From Microbacterium esteraromaticum (GTDB taxonomy: Bacteria > Actinomycetota > Actinomycetes > Actinomycetales > Microbacteriaceae), in the NCBI RefSeq assembly GCF_014084045.1, contig NZ_CP043732.1, positions 2,480,001 through 2,544,000 of the forward strand: a stretch of 64,000 bases of DNA. The letters are read 5' to 3'. Shown here piece after piece: positions 23,783-31,736 of this stretch (within the stretch, counting starts at the first letter, position 1; each line of letters starts with the position of its first letter). The position numbers and the translations under genes are program-made. The notes under the pieces were generated by a model that was given only the letters and a program-made list of their open reading frames with translations, had not been told where the DNA came from and did no database searches.

Positions 23783-25810
23783 TCAGAAGGCCCCGCCTCC
23801 TCCGCTGCTGCCGGAGCTGCCCCCGAAGCCTCCGACGGAGAAGCCCCCGCCGCCTCCTCCTCCTCCGAAGAAGCCGCCGCCTCCGCTGCTGCCGCCGAAG
23901 ATTCCTCCACCGCCGCCGCCGGAACTCCAGCCGCCGCCTCCGCCGCCATGGTGGCCGCCAGTGGCCTGACCGATGAGGATTCCGCCGAGCAGCGCGCCGA
24001 GGGTGTCGTTGCCCCTCCCGCCCGATCCGCCGAAACCGGAGTAGTCGCTCTGAGCGAGACGGATCGCCTCCGTGGCCAGAGCGTCGGAACGCTGCGCCGA
24101 AGCGAGCGCCTGGACCGGATCGATCTGCGCCAGCGATCGAGCCTGGTCGAGCGTCGCCTGCGCTTCGGCGAGTCTCGTCCGCGCGGTCGACGAGATCGAT
24201 CCGCGCCGGTTCAGGATGTAGCTCTCTGCTGTGGAGATCTGCACCTCGGCACGCCGGACGGCATCGCCGAGCATGCTCATAGCTCTGGCGATCCTCGCCT
24301 GCTCGTCTCGCCCGTGCTGGATGACGGCATCGATGGACGTGTTGGCAGCCTCGAGCGCGCGCAGGGCTTCGATCGGCTCGCGTCCTGATGCGCCGAGCCG
24401 TGCCTGCGCGTGCTGGATCGCCTGGGTCACAGCAGTCACAGCCTGGGCAATGGCCCCCTGAGGATCGGGGAGGGTGCGTGCGGTCCGCGCATCGGCGTCC
24501 AGCTCCGAGATCAGCGCGATGGCACGCTCATCTGCGGCCTTCAGATCGCCCTGCAGCTTCTCGACGGCGTCCTCGAGCTGGGTGGCCTGCTGAATCGCGC
24601 CCTCCGCCGCACGGACGGCCACAGCCGCATCGCCCGTCTCGCCCGCCGAGATGAACGCCTCCGCCTGCTGGATCCTCTCGTCGGTGAAGGCCATGCGCGA
24701 GCGAGCCTCGGACGTGTTCTCCGCCACGGGGGAGATGGTCGCAGGCGAGTAGGCCGCCGCGAGAGCGGAGAGGATCTGATCGGCACGCTCTATCTCGGCG
24801 CCGGCGGCAGCGCGAAGGCGGCGCACGTTCTCGAGCGCGGCGGGCGCGTTCTGCTCGAGCTCGCGAAGCTCGTCGAACTCGGCCTTGCGCGCTTCGAGCA
24901 CCTGCGTCGACTCGGAGCACAGCTGGATGATGCGCTGATTCCACTCGATCCGCTGCTCGTCGGTGTCGGGTACCTCGTCGTCGAGCTTCTGCTGGAGGGA
25001 GAACGCCTCGTCGAGGTTCGTGCGAGAGGTCTGCAGGGCGGTGACGAACGGGCCGATGACATCGTCGCCGAACTGCGCGCGGGCGTACTCCAGCTCCTGT
25101 TCGCTGGTGCGGACGAGGTCGTCGGTGCGCACCAGGGCGATGTTCGCCTGCTGGCCGAGCTCGGCCAGCTGCGCATCCCTCTTGGCCTGCTCCGCTGCGC
25201 GTCTGCGGGCACGACGCACCAGGAGGAAGATGACGGCCGCGATGACGGCGATCACGACGATGACGCCGACGATCGCCGCGATCCGGGCCCCCGCCTCTGC
25301 CGCCTGCTTCTGCTGCTCGGCGGCGCGCTGCGGCTCGAGCACGTAGATGTCGTAGGCCTCTTCCGCGCCGGCGACCACCGCGTGGCTGAAGTCGCTGTTC
25401 GACAGATCAGGCCGCATGGCGGCGAGGATCTCGTCGCGCTCTTCCACGCTCATCTGCCCGGTGTCGGGGCGGAACATCGTGTAGTTGCGCCCCTCGGTCG
25501 AGACCGAGATCAGGTACTGCGTGTCGCTGAAGCCGTTGCCCCGCGCCGTCCGGGTGGTCCATTCCGCAGGATCGCTCGGGGACGTGTACTGGGGCACCAT
25601 GACGAAGAACAGATCGATTCCCGCTTCATCGCGCAACCTGCCGAGCGTCGCCTCGGCATCGGCGCGGTCGGAAGCGGACATGACCTCGCTGTGGTCCGTG
25701 ATCTGCCCGTCGAGCTCACCGGGGTCCGTCGCGGATGCCGCCGGCGCAGCCACGACTCCGACTGTCGCCACCAGCAGCAGTGCGGCCGCAGTCAGCCACC
25801 GATTCCTCAT
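23783..25810 (-). CDS. TPM-domain secreted/membrane protein with glycine-rich tail
   Basis: Protein of 675 residues from ATG 25810, with GGAGG upstream. Order: signal peptide (about 1-30), TPM (YgcG-type) domain starting GQITDHSEVMSASDRADAEA, a transmembrane helix (about 205-230) followed by RRARRRAAEQ, a long alpha-helical/coiled-coil region, and a C-terminal tail of Gly/Ser/Phe repeats. This resembles actinobacterial TPM-domain proteins encoded beside pspA. Likely an envelope-stress or membrane-quality factor; activity unproven. Confidence 0.88.
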   Translation of the reverse strand: MRNRWLTAAALLLVATVGVVAAPAASATDPGELDGQITDHSEVMSASDRADAEATLGRLRDEAGIDLFFVMVPQYTSPSDPAEWTTRTARGNGFSDTQYLISVSTEGRNYTMFRPDTGQMSVEERDEILAAMRPDLSNSDFSHAVVAGAEEAYDIYVLEPQRAAEQQKQAAEAGARIAAIVGVIVVIAVIAAVIFLLVRRARRRAAEQAKRDAQLAELGQQANIALVRTDDLVRTSEQELEYARAQFGDDVIGPFVTALQTSRTNLDEAFSLQQKLDDEVPDTDEQRIEWNQRIIQLCSESTQVLEARKAEFDELRELEQNAPAALENVRRLRAAAGAEIERADQILSALAAAYSPATISPVAENTSEARSRMAFTDERIQQAEAFISAGETGDAAVAVRAAEGAIQQATQLEDAVEKLQGDLKAADERAIALISELDADARTARTLPDPQGAIAQAVTAVTQAIQHAQARLGASGREPIEALRALEAANTSIDAVIQHGRDEQARIARAMSMLGDAVRRAEVQISTAESYILNRRGSISSTARTRLAEAQATLDQARSLAQIDPVQALASAQRSDALATEAIRLAQSDYSGFGGSGGRGNDTLGALLGGILIGQATGGHHGGGGGGWSSGGGGGGIFGGSSGGGGFFGGGGGGGGFSVGGFGGSSGSSGGGGAF

Positions 25811-25928
25811 AGTGATCCCTCCGACCGGCAGCCGTGCCCCCATGGCTTGAGTCTATGCATTCGGGCTGTGAGCGCGACAGCGGCGGGTTCGGCGTTCGCC
25901 CTCAGCGCAGACGCATACGCTGGATGGC

Positions 25929-26771
25929 ATGGACGACATGTACGGCACCGATGTGCTCGCCGACGGCTGGCGTCAGCGCGGCGTCGCGAAGACGACGCAG
26001 GTCGAAGCCGCGAAAGACCTCGTGGTCGAGGTCGCGCAGGACGGGTACTGCGGGGCCGTCACCCGCGTCGAAGCCGGCATGGTCGAGCTCGAGGACTGGA
26101 AGGGGCGCAGGCGCAGCTTCCCTCTCGGTGGAGGCTTCATGATCGACGGCAGGCCGGTGCGGCTGGTCGTTCCCGCCGCGAAGCAGACGGGACCTCGCCG
26201 CACGGCATCCGGCTCGTTCGCCGTCGCCGACGAGCGCGCACGCACCGCCCTCCCCAGCCGCATCCTTGTCGAGGGCCGTCACGACGCCGAACTCGTCGAG
26301 AAGGTGTGGGGAGCCGATCTGCGCGTGGAGGGGGTCGTCGTCGAGTACCTCAAGGGGCTCGACCTGCTCGACGAGCTGCTCGCCGAATCTCCGCCGTCGG
26401 CGACCCGGCGCTACGGCGTTCTCGTCGACCACCTCGTGCCCGGCTCGAAGGAGACGCGCATCGTAGAGCAGATCATGCGAGGACCCCACGGTCGCCATCT
26501 GCGCATCGTGGGGCATCCCTACATCGATGTATGGCAGTGCGTGACCCCCGCGGCGATGGGCATCCGGGCCTGGCCCGAGATCCCGCGCGGCACCGATTGG
26601 AAGACGGGGATCTGCCGCGCCTTCGGATGGCCGGCTGAGGATCAGGCCGACATCGCCCACGCATGGAAGCGGATCCTCTCTCGCGTCACCACCTATCGCG
26701 ACCTCGAGCCGGCGCTGCTCGGGAGGGTGGAGGAGCTGATCGACTTCGTCACCGCCCCGGCCGAGCGCTGA
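25929..26771 (+). CDS. DUF3097 family protein
   Basis: Protein of 280 residues. DVLADGWRQRGVAKTTQVEA, then a central PSRILVEGRHDAELVEKVWG (Toprim-like LVEGRHD) and YGVLVDHLVPGSKET are characteristic of this actinobacterial family. The Toprim-like motif hints at a nucleic-acid enzyme, but function is not established. TACGCT ends 7 nt before the ATG, suggesting a leaderless mRNA. Confidence 0.88.
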   Translation: MDDMYGTDVLADGWRQRGVAKTTQVEAAKDLVVEVAQDGYCGAVTRVEAGMVELEDWKGRRRSFPLGGGFMIDGRPVRLVVPAAKQTGPRRTASGSFAVADERARTALPSRILVEGRHDAELVEKVWGADLRVEGVVVEYLKGLDLLDELLAESPPSATRRYGVLVDHLVPGSKETRIVEQIMRGPHGRHLRIVGHPYIDVWQCVTPAAMGIRAWPEIPRGTDWKTGICRAFGWPAEDQADIAHAWKRILSRVTTYRDLEPALLGRVEELIDFVTAPAER

Positions 26772-26795
26772 CCCCGCCGCCGGTACCCTGGATGG

Positions 26796-27521
26796 ATGCC
26801 AGAACCCCGCACCTTCCGCGATGAGCCGGTGTCGTTCGTGCGACGCAGCGGTCGCATGTCGGATGCCCAGGAGCGCGCCTTCGCCGAGCTCGCGCCCTTC
26901 TACCTGCTCGACGTGCCCCGTGACGTCGCGTTCACCTCGGTGCACCCCGAGGCGCGGCTGGACCAGTTCTCCGCATATGGGCGGACGGCACCCCTCGTGG
27001 TCGAGATCGGATCGGGGCAGGGGCACGCGATCGTCTCCGCGGCCTCAGCGGACGCGGAGACCGACTTCCTCGCGGTGGAGGTGTTCCGCGCCGGGCTCGC
27101 CCGCACGATGCTCGACGCCGATCGGGCGGGGGTTCGCAATCTCCGCCTGATCGAGGCGAACGCGCCCGAGGTGCTCTCCACCTTCCTTCCCGAGGCTGCG
27201 GCCTCGCAGGTGTGGATCTTCTTCCCCGACCCGTGGCATAAGAAGAGGCACACGAAGCGGCGCCTCGTGCGCCCCGGGTTCTCGCAGACCGCAGCTCGCG
27301 CCCTCGCGGACGGCGCCCTGTTGCGCCTCGCGACGGACTGGGAGGACTACGCGCTGCAGATGCGCGAGGTGCTCGACGAGGCACCCGAGTTCGAGCGCGC
27401 CTTCGAGGGCGAATGGGCGGAGCGCTTCGACGGACGCGTGATGACGGCCTTCGAACGCAAGGGCATCGCCAAGGGGCGCGAGATCCGCGACCTCACCTAC
27501 CGTCGGGTGCCGCGGGTGTGA
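26796..27521 (+). CDS. trmB: tRNA (guanine-N7-)-methyltransferase
   Basis: SAM-dependent enzyme of 241 residues that makes m7G46 in tRNA. SAM-binding motif I is LVVEIGSGQGHAIVSAA; the family signature is VWIFFPDPWHKKRHTKRRLV. An N-terminal VSFVRRSGRMSDAQERA is typical of actinobacterial TrmB. TACCCT ends 6 nt before ATG 26796. Overlaps the next gene by 4 nt. Confidence 0.95.
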   Translation: MPEPRTFRDEPVSFVRRSGRMSDAQERAFAELAPFYLLDVPRDVAFTSVHPEARLDQFSAYGRTAPLVVEIGSGQGHAIVSAASADAETDFLAVEVFRAGLARTMLDADRAGVRNLRLIEANAPEVLSTFLPEAAASQVWIFFPDPWHKKRHTKRRLVRPGFSQTAARALADGALLRLATDWEDYALQMREVLDEAPEFERAFEGEWAERFDGRVMTAFERKGIAKGREIRDLTYRRVPRV

Positions 27522-28384
27522 CGAAGACCGCCTGGCACAGCATCCCTCCCGCCGCACTGGTCTGCGCGGCGGCACCCGCGTTCTTCGTGCTCGGGTGGAC
27601 GTGGGCAGGCTGGCTGCTGCTCGCCGCGGGAGTCGTGGCCGCCGCTCTGGTCGAGCGCGGCGGACCGCGAACGGTCACCGTCTCCGTCGGCCATCGTCCC
27701 GACTGGGCGGTCGGCGAGAGACGGAGCCCTTCGCTGACGCGGGACCTGGCCCTCATCGCGATCGGCATGCTCATCGTGCACGCGATCTCCCTCGAGGCGC
27801 AGCTGGACGATCTGTCGATGCTGCGCTTCACGCTGGCGCTCGGGGGAGCGGTGCTCGTGCCCTACCTGCTGTCGCGCTTCGTGATGCGCGACAGGGCCAT
27901 ATCGTTCCCGTGGCGCACCCGCAGACGCTGGGCCCGCTGGCAGTGGGTCTGGCTGGTGGGTGTGCTGGTGCTGGGCTGGCTGATCCTGCCGTACTACTTC
28001 ATCTCCAGCGGCGTCTACCGGAACTGGCCCGTCGTCGACTCGCCCGAGCTGATCGCCAGGCTCTTCGTTGGAGTGGGGGCCGTCGGCATCTGGGACGAGC
28101 TGTTCTTCATCTGCACGGTCTTCGCCCTGCTGCGCAGGCACATGCCCGCCTGGAGCGCGAACGTGCTGCAGATGGTCGTGTTCGTGTCGTTCCTGTGGGA
28201 GCTCGGCTACCGGGCATGGGGGCCCGTGCTCACCATCCCGTTCGCGCTGCTGCAGGGCTGGATCTTCCTGCGTACGCATTCGCTGGCCTACGTCGTCACC
28301 GTGCACCTGCTGTTCGATGCGGTCGTCTTCGCCGTGCTGGTTCACGCGCACAACCCGGGACTGCTGCCGTTCTTCCTCGTCTGA
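27518..28384 (+). CDS. CPBP-type intramembrane protease homologue
   Basis: Polytopic membrane protein of 288 residues starting at GTG 27518 in a GTGA overlap with trmB. About eight hydrophobic segments are seen. The CPBP/ABI-like core is IWDELFFICTVFALLRRH, with later HLLFDAVVFAVLVHAHN. The usual EExxxR is seen as DE with a later arginine, so catalytic competence is uncertain. Role unknown. Confidence 0.72.
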   Translation: MTKTAWHSIPPAALVCAAAPAFFVLGWTWAGWLLLAAGVVAAALVERGGPRTVTVSVGHRPDWAVGERRSPSLTRDLALIAIGMLIVHAISLEAQLDDLSMLRFTLALGGAVLVPYLLSRFVMRDRAISFPWRTRRRWARWQWVWLVGVLVLGWLILPYYFISSGVYRNWPVVDSPELIARLFVGVGAVGIWDELFFICTVFALLRRHMPAWSANVLQMVVFVSFLWELGYRAWGPVLTIPFALLQGWIFLRTHSLAYVVTVHLLFDAVVFAVLVHAHNPGLLPFFLV

Positions 28385-28423
28385 CGCTTTGCCCGACTCG
28401 CTCGCGAGGAGGAGAATGACCGG

Positions 28424-28810
28424 ATGCTGATCGCCGGTCTCGCCTTCGCCGTCCTCGCCGGCGCCTTCCATGTCTTCATCTTCGTGCTGGAATCGCTGCG
28501 GTGGACTCAGCCGGCCACCCGCCGGATCTTCGGCGTGCGCAGCGAGGCGGACGCCGAGACCACGCGCGGGCTCGCCTTCAACCAGGGCTTCTACAACCTC
28601 TTCCTGGCGATCGCCGCTTTCGCCGGAGCGGCCCTCGTGCTCGCGGGACAGCGCACGGCCGGGGTGACCCTGACGCTCGCGGGGACGGGGATGATGCTGG
28701 CCGCATCGCTCGTGCTCGTGCTCTCCGACCGCACCAAGCTGCGCGCCGCGGTGATGCAGGGCGGTCTGCCGCTGCTCGCCGTGATCGCGCTGAGCATCGC
28801 GCTCGGCTGA
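28424..28810 (+). CDS. DUF1304 small membrane protein
   Basis: Membrane protein of 128 residues with four hydrophobic helices. GAFHVFIFVLESLRW and GLAFNQGFYNLFLAI match the DUF1304 family. AGGAGGAG lies 9 nt before ATG 28424. Last protein gene before the tRNA and prophage. Confidence 0.9.
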   Translation: MLIAGLAFAVLAGAFHVFIFVLESLRWTQPATRRIFGVRSEADAETTRGLAFNQGFYNLFLAIAAFAGAALVLAGQRTAGVTLTLAGTGMMLAASLVLVLSDRTKLRAAVMQGGLPLLAVIALSIALG

Positions 28811-28887
28811 GCCTCGCCGACCGCCCGCGCGCAGGCGGTCGCGCCGTGCATTCGAGAGCCCGCGCAACTGGTAGGCTCGACCGGTAC

Positions 28888-28960
28888 GCCTCCGTAGCTC
28901 AGCGGATAGAGCGCCGGTTTCCGGTACCGTAGGTCGCAGGTTCGATTCCTGTCGGGGGCA
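28888..28960 (+). tRNA. tRNA-Arg (anticodon CCG), likely phage attachment site
   Basis: Full cloverleaf of 73 nt: acceptor GCCTCCG/CGGGGGC, D-stem GCTC/GAGC, anticodon loop TTCCGGT (CCG at 28921-28923), T-arm GCAGG/CCTGT with TTCGATT loop, discriminator A28960. The anticodon stem pairs except for C28914 opposite T28930. TAGGCT at 28872-28877 could be its -10. Phage genes begin straight after it, so its 3' half is the probable att core. Confidence 0.93.
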
Positions 28961-28975
28961 CTAGAAACGACTGAT

Positions 28976-29021
28976 AAGGCCACATTTTCACGCTACAACC
29001 AGTAGCCGAAACTGTGGCCTT
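28976..29021. terminator. terminator between tRNA-Arg and the immunity genes
   Basis: A perfect 9-bp stem AAGGCCACA (28976-28984) with TGTGGCCTT (29013-29021) is followed on the plus strand by TTCTTCGTTTT. The reverse direction also has an A/T-rich flank. It could end both the tRNA and the leftward immA transcript. Confidence 0.65.
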
Positions 29022-29029
29022 TCTTCGTT

Positions 29030-29446
29030 TTAGGCGGCGCGGTCAAGGACGAACGCCCGGAACAGCTGCGTCGTCACGCCCAGTTCGGCCACGATGCGCT
29101 GCTCATCGGGGCACCACTCGTACAGGTCAGCCAACTCGTCAGGGCAGATGAGGTTGCTCGCCGCGAACCGATCTGCCTGCTGCTCGAACTTCGGACGATC
29201 GTCGGGGTGCCCGAAGTGACCGTGGCCGAGCTCGTGGGCAAGGGTGAGTCGCTGGTGGCCGGCGCGGAGCCGGTCGCTGATGAGGATCTGGTTGTACTCG
29301 GGGAACCATCGGCCATTCGCCGTACGAAGGCGCCTGACGACAACCTCGATACCGAGAGCGTCAGCATGCGCCCACGGGTCGTACGCGCGGCCCTTAGGCA
29401 GGGTCAGTCTCGTCGTAGCCGATCTCGGGGTCGGTGTTGGCTGCAC
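29030..29446 (-). CDS. ImmA/IrrE-type metallopeptidase
   Basis: Zinc protease of 138 residues with HELGHGHFGH at about 71-80. In ICEBs1 and related elements ImmA cleaves the cognate Xre repressor to induce the element; that role is inferred here from the adjacent, overlapping repressor. GTG 29446 is chosen because AGGAGG lies six nt upstream, which makes the gene overlap the repressor 3' end by 53 nt. Confidence 0.85.
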   Translation of the reverse strand: MQPTPTPRSATTRLTLPKGRAYDPWAHADALGIEVVVRRLRTANGRWFPEYNQILISDRLRAGHQRLTLAHELGHGHFGHPDDRPKFEQQADRFAASNLICPDELADLYEWCPDEQRIVAELGVTTQLFRAFVLDRAA

Positions 29447-29831
29447 TCTGCTCCTCCTCAAGCTCGGCGTCGGTCATGTCCTTCGGTGTCTTCTTCTTGC
29501 GCTGATCCTCGAGGCTAATCGGGGCCGGGGACACTGCCGGGGCGCTCTCGGCCTTCAACTTCTCCAACCCGCCCTGCGCCGTCCCGTCCTCAGAGAAGTT
29601 GCGCAACGCCTGTTCAGCGATCTCCGCGGGTGTCGTGTTCATCGCACGGGCGACCACCTCAAGCTCTTTCACGAGGAACGACGTGTCACCTGACACGCGC
29701 CGGTCAACGGTTCCCTTCGACCAATCGAGCAATCCGATGAGGAACGGTCGGCCGCCGTGAGGCTTGGCCAGACCGCCGACCACCGCCCCGAGATGCTGGT
29801 CGAACGTCTGAGGCTTCTTAGGAGTAGGCAT
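29394..29831 (-). CDS. Xre-like immunity repressor
   Basis: DNA-binding protein of 145 residues. A helix-turn-helix lies about 30-75 (LIGLLDWSKGTVDRRVSG, then ELEVVARAMNTTPAEI), followed by an acidic, low-complexity C-terminus (DAELEEEQ). There is no LexA/CI-type serine-lysine autoprotease domain, consistent with control by the overlapping ImmA-type protease. ATG 29831 has GAGG just upstream. It reads away from the operator region toward the att site. Confidence 0.82.
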   Translation of the reverse strand: MPTPKKPQTFDQHLGAVVGGLAKPHGGRPFLIGLLDWSKGTVDRRVSGDTSFLVKELEVVARAMNTTPAEIAEQALRNFSEDGTAQGGLEKLKAESAPAVSPAPISLEDQRKKKTPKDMTDAELEEEQSAANTDPEIGYDETDPA

Positions 29832-29850
29832 TCCTCAAGAGTAGCGAGGC

Positions 29851-29915
29851 AGTACGCACATCTGCGAATCAAATTCGCGCATGTGCTTGCATTACGCAGA
29901 TGTGCGTACTAACAT
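29851..29915. promoter_or_regulatory. immunity operators and rightward early promoter
   Basis: AGTACGCACATCTGCG (29851-29866) and CGCAGATGTGCGTACT (29895-29910) form a perfect 16-bp inverted repeat. A third related site, 29876-29891, matches the right arm at 11 of 16 positions in the same orientation, 19 bp away. A separate palindrome GCGAAT-CAA-ATTCGC sits at 29864-29878. A rightward promoter TTGCAT (29887-29892), 17-nt spacer, TAACAT (29910-29915) has the right operator filling its spacer. Confidence 0.78.
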
Positions 29916-29922
29916 CGCAGTT

Positions 29923-30090
29923 ATGAACCTCAGAAGAGCTGCCAAGGCAGACACCAAGCCCAACGCGAAGGCCCCCGGCCGCATCGCGTCGGTCGACCGT
30001 CCCACCCGGACCGCGGGTGACATGACGGTCGCTGACGCTCTGCGAGCCGGGGGCCTTCGCGCGTTGACGACCAAGGAGATGACCAGTTGA
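29923..30090 (+). CDS. first early phage protein, unknown function
   Basis: Basic protein of 55 residues (MNLRRAAKADTKPN start). The ATG is 7 nt after the TAACAT box, so transcription would begin at or next to the start codon: a leaderless message. It has no recognised domain; by position it could be a Cro-like or antirepressor peptide, but no HTH is visible. Its stop overlaps the next TTG. Confidence 0.6.
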   Translation: MNLRRAAKADTKPNAKAPGRIASVDRPTRTAGDMTVADALRAGGLRALTTKEMTS

Positions 30091-30305
30091 GCGCGAAGAA
30101 GCCTGCTACGCCTGCAGTCGAACCGCTGTCCTACTCGGTGCCAGATCTGGCCGCCGCGTTGGGCATCTCGGACCGCCAGCTGTACAAGCACCTCGAGCGC
30201 GGTGATCTGACCGCGAAGTTCTCGGGGAAGAAGCGGATCATCCCCGTCGAGGAGGCCAGGAGATTTCTCCGCGAGCTCCCCGATGAAGATCTGGGGTCGC
30301 TCTGA
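30087..30305 (+). CDS. excisionase-like helix-turn-helix protein
   Basis: Protein of 72 residues with a MerR/excisionase-type winged helix: YSVPDLAAALGISDRQLYKH then KKRIIPVEEARRFLREL. It starts at TTG 30087, overlapping the previous stop, with AAGGAGA seven nt upstream. Candidate excisionase or early regulator. Confidence 0.75.
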   Translation: MSAKKPATPAVEPLSYSVPDLAAALGISDRQLYKHLERGDLTAKFSGKKRIIPVEEARRFLRELPDEDLGSL

Positions 30306-30397
30306 TGGACACCCTCCCGGCGTGGTTCTGGATTCCCGTCGCCGTCGTTCTCTGGTCGTCGTATCTGGTTCTGAAGGTGCATGACCTGACCGGCTGA
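30305..30397 (+). CDS. 30-residue single-pass membrane peptide
   Basis: The frame starts at ATG 30305 in a TGATG overlap with the HTH gene and encodes one hydrophobic helix (WFWIPVAVVLWSSYLVL) with a short polar tail. Translational coupling and composition support it. Function unknown. Confidence 0.55.
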   Translation: MDTLPAWFWIPVAVVLWSSYLVLKVHDLTG

Positions 30398-30817
30398 TCC
30401 CCGTAAACGATCCGGCTGGTAGGTCGCACTGATCTACCCGCTACTCGGCGACCCCTCGGGGCGCAGAAATTACATAGCCGTCTGTGGATTCCGATCCCCG
30501 CTCAGGGGCCGGTTAGGAGCAGGGCGGCGGCATATAGACACCCGTCTACGGGCACTCGGGATGAGCGCGGTGCTGTTGGGGGAAGTAAGGGATTTTCGAC
30601 TGTTGGCCGACCGATTGTGGTTGGAACCGGGCGTATGGGTTAGGCGCTATTGGCATCGGGTTGGTCGCGATGAACCGGTCACTGGGTCAAGTGGCAGCCC
30701 GTGCGTGCGCTCACAGATCGGCGCACGGGCACTGCTGCTCACTGGGGAGTTGTAGCGGCATCACGCCCGGGCACTGAGGGAGCGCCCGGGCCTCTGACAT
30801 TTGAGGGAGGACGAACG
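30398..30817 (+). other. structured noncoding stretch
   Basis: No convincing gene. Two strong hairpins lie near its end: GCCCGTGCG (30697-30705) with 30722-30730, and GCCCGGGC (30765-30772) with 30784-30791. A 64-codon frame at 30561-30755 overlaps the first hairpin and lacks a ribosome binding site, so it is not called. The region could be a leader, attenuator or small RNA. Confidence 0.45.
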
Positions 30818-30916
30818 ATGGAGTTTCTGTACATCGAACTGGCGATGGAACGCAGCCTCCCACGCATGTGGGCGCAGGTAGAGGAAGCGTTGGGGGCTGA
30901 CTCGTGTGGCAGCTGA
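30818..30916 (+). CDS. 32-residue phage peptide
   Basis: Starts at ATG 30818 with GGGAGG eight nt upstream and encodes a short amphipathic peptide (MEFLYIELAMERSL start). It overlaps the next gene by 13 nt. Unknown function. Confidence 0.5.
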   Translation: MEFLYIELAMERSLPRMWAQVEEALGADSCGS

Positions 30917-31248
30917 ATGGGGCGTGGTTTGAGTTCACCCCGCACGCTGTCACCCGCGCCCTGGATATGGCACTCGATGAGGACGCGATCAGGGCGACGC
31001 TCGGCAACCCGAGGCACACCCGTCCCGGTTTGGGGATGCGGGAGATGTGGACGCGGGACAAGTTGACGGCTGTTGTGGAGCCGCGTGAGGGGTTCTGGAT
31101 GGTGGTGACGTTTGTGTGGGCTACGGCGAATGCGTGGGCGACGGACACAGCAACGATCCAGTCGCGGGAGTCGGGGATCAGCGCGGACTCGAAACGCGCA
31201 TTCAGGTTCGCCGCGAAACGACGCAAGAGAGGCAGGTCGGTTCGATGA
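30904..31248 (+). CDS. small DUF4258-like protein
   Basis: Protein of 114 residues from GTG 30904. FTPHAVTRALDMALDEDAIR followed by REMWTRDKLTAVVEP and FWMVVTFVW resembles the compact DUF4258/BrnT-like fold seen in toxin-like proteins, though here it is alone with no antitoxin partner. The last residues KRGRSVR are identical to those of the next protein because both genes share a repeated sequence at their 3' ends. Confidence 0.5.
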   Translation: MWQLNGAWFEFTPHAVTRALDMALDEDAIRATLGNPRHTRPGLGMREMWTRDKLTAVVEPREGFWMVVTFVWATANAWATDTATIQSRESGISADSKRAFRFAAKRRKRGRSVR

Positions 31249-31736
31249 GAGCGCGAGATCCGGAAGAGCGCTTCTGGGAGAAGGTCGACAAGGGTAGCGG
31301 CTGCTGGCTTTGGACGGCATCTGTCTCACCGGATGGGTACGGCAACCTCGGCGTATACGGACGTGTTGTCCGTGCTCACAGGTTCTCCTACGAAGTCCAC
31401 TACGGGCCCATTCCGCGCGGTCTGCAGGTAGATCATCTCTGCCGCAACCGGTCATGTGTCAGGCCGGATCACCTGCGGTTGGTGACGAGCGCTCAGAACA
31501 GTCAGCACCGCGGCGCAGCAGCGCGTCGCGGAGGTACCAACCCGTATCGAGGCGTCTATCGATACGCGGGTGGCCGATGGACGGCTCGGTACGGCCTGAA
31601 CGGCGTCGACCACTACCTCGGGATCTTCGATACAGCGGAGCAAGCGAACGAGGCGGTAATAGCAGCCCGAGCTGAGGCGCTGCCATTCGATTGGACGGCG
31701 CAGAAGATGCGTAAGAGAGGCAGGTCAGTGAGATGA
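31245..31736 (+). CDS. HNH endonuclease with AP2-like C-terminal domain
   Basis: Protein of 163 residues in an ATGA overlap. The HNH core is VDHLCRNRSCVRPDHL at 62-77, preceded by ERFWEKVDKGSGCWLWTA. The C-terminal part (YRGVYRYAGGRWTARYG, then YLGIFDTAEQANEAV) resembles an AP2 DNA-binding domain, the layout of free-standing homing endonucleases. First of six HNH genes in this prophage. Confidence 0.88.
   Translation: MRARDPEERFWEKVDKGSGCWLWTASVSPDGYGNLGVYGRVVRAHRFSYEVHYGPIPRGLQVDHLCRNRSCVRPDHLRLVTSAQNSQHRGAAARRGGTNPYRGVYRYAGGRWTARYGLNGVDHYLGIFDTAEQANEAVIAARAEALPFDWTAQKMRKRGRSVR

Noticed and set aside
28961..29030. Search for an integrase or att repeat next to the tRNA
   Set aside because: No integrase frame and no second copy of the tRNA 3' segment inside the window; only a terminator is present.
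29447..29461. TTG 29461 as the start of the ImmA-type protease
   Set aside because: GTG 29446 has AGGAGG at ideal distance, while the TTG would place that Shine-Dalgarno inside the gene.
30561..30755. 64-codon frame in the early noncoding region
   Set aside because: No ribosome binding site, odd composition, and it overlaps a strong hairpin.
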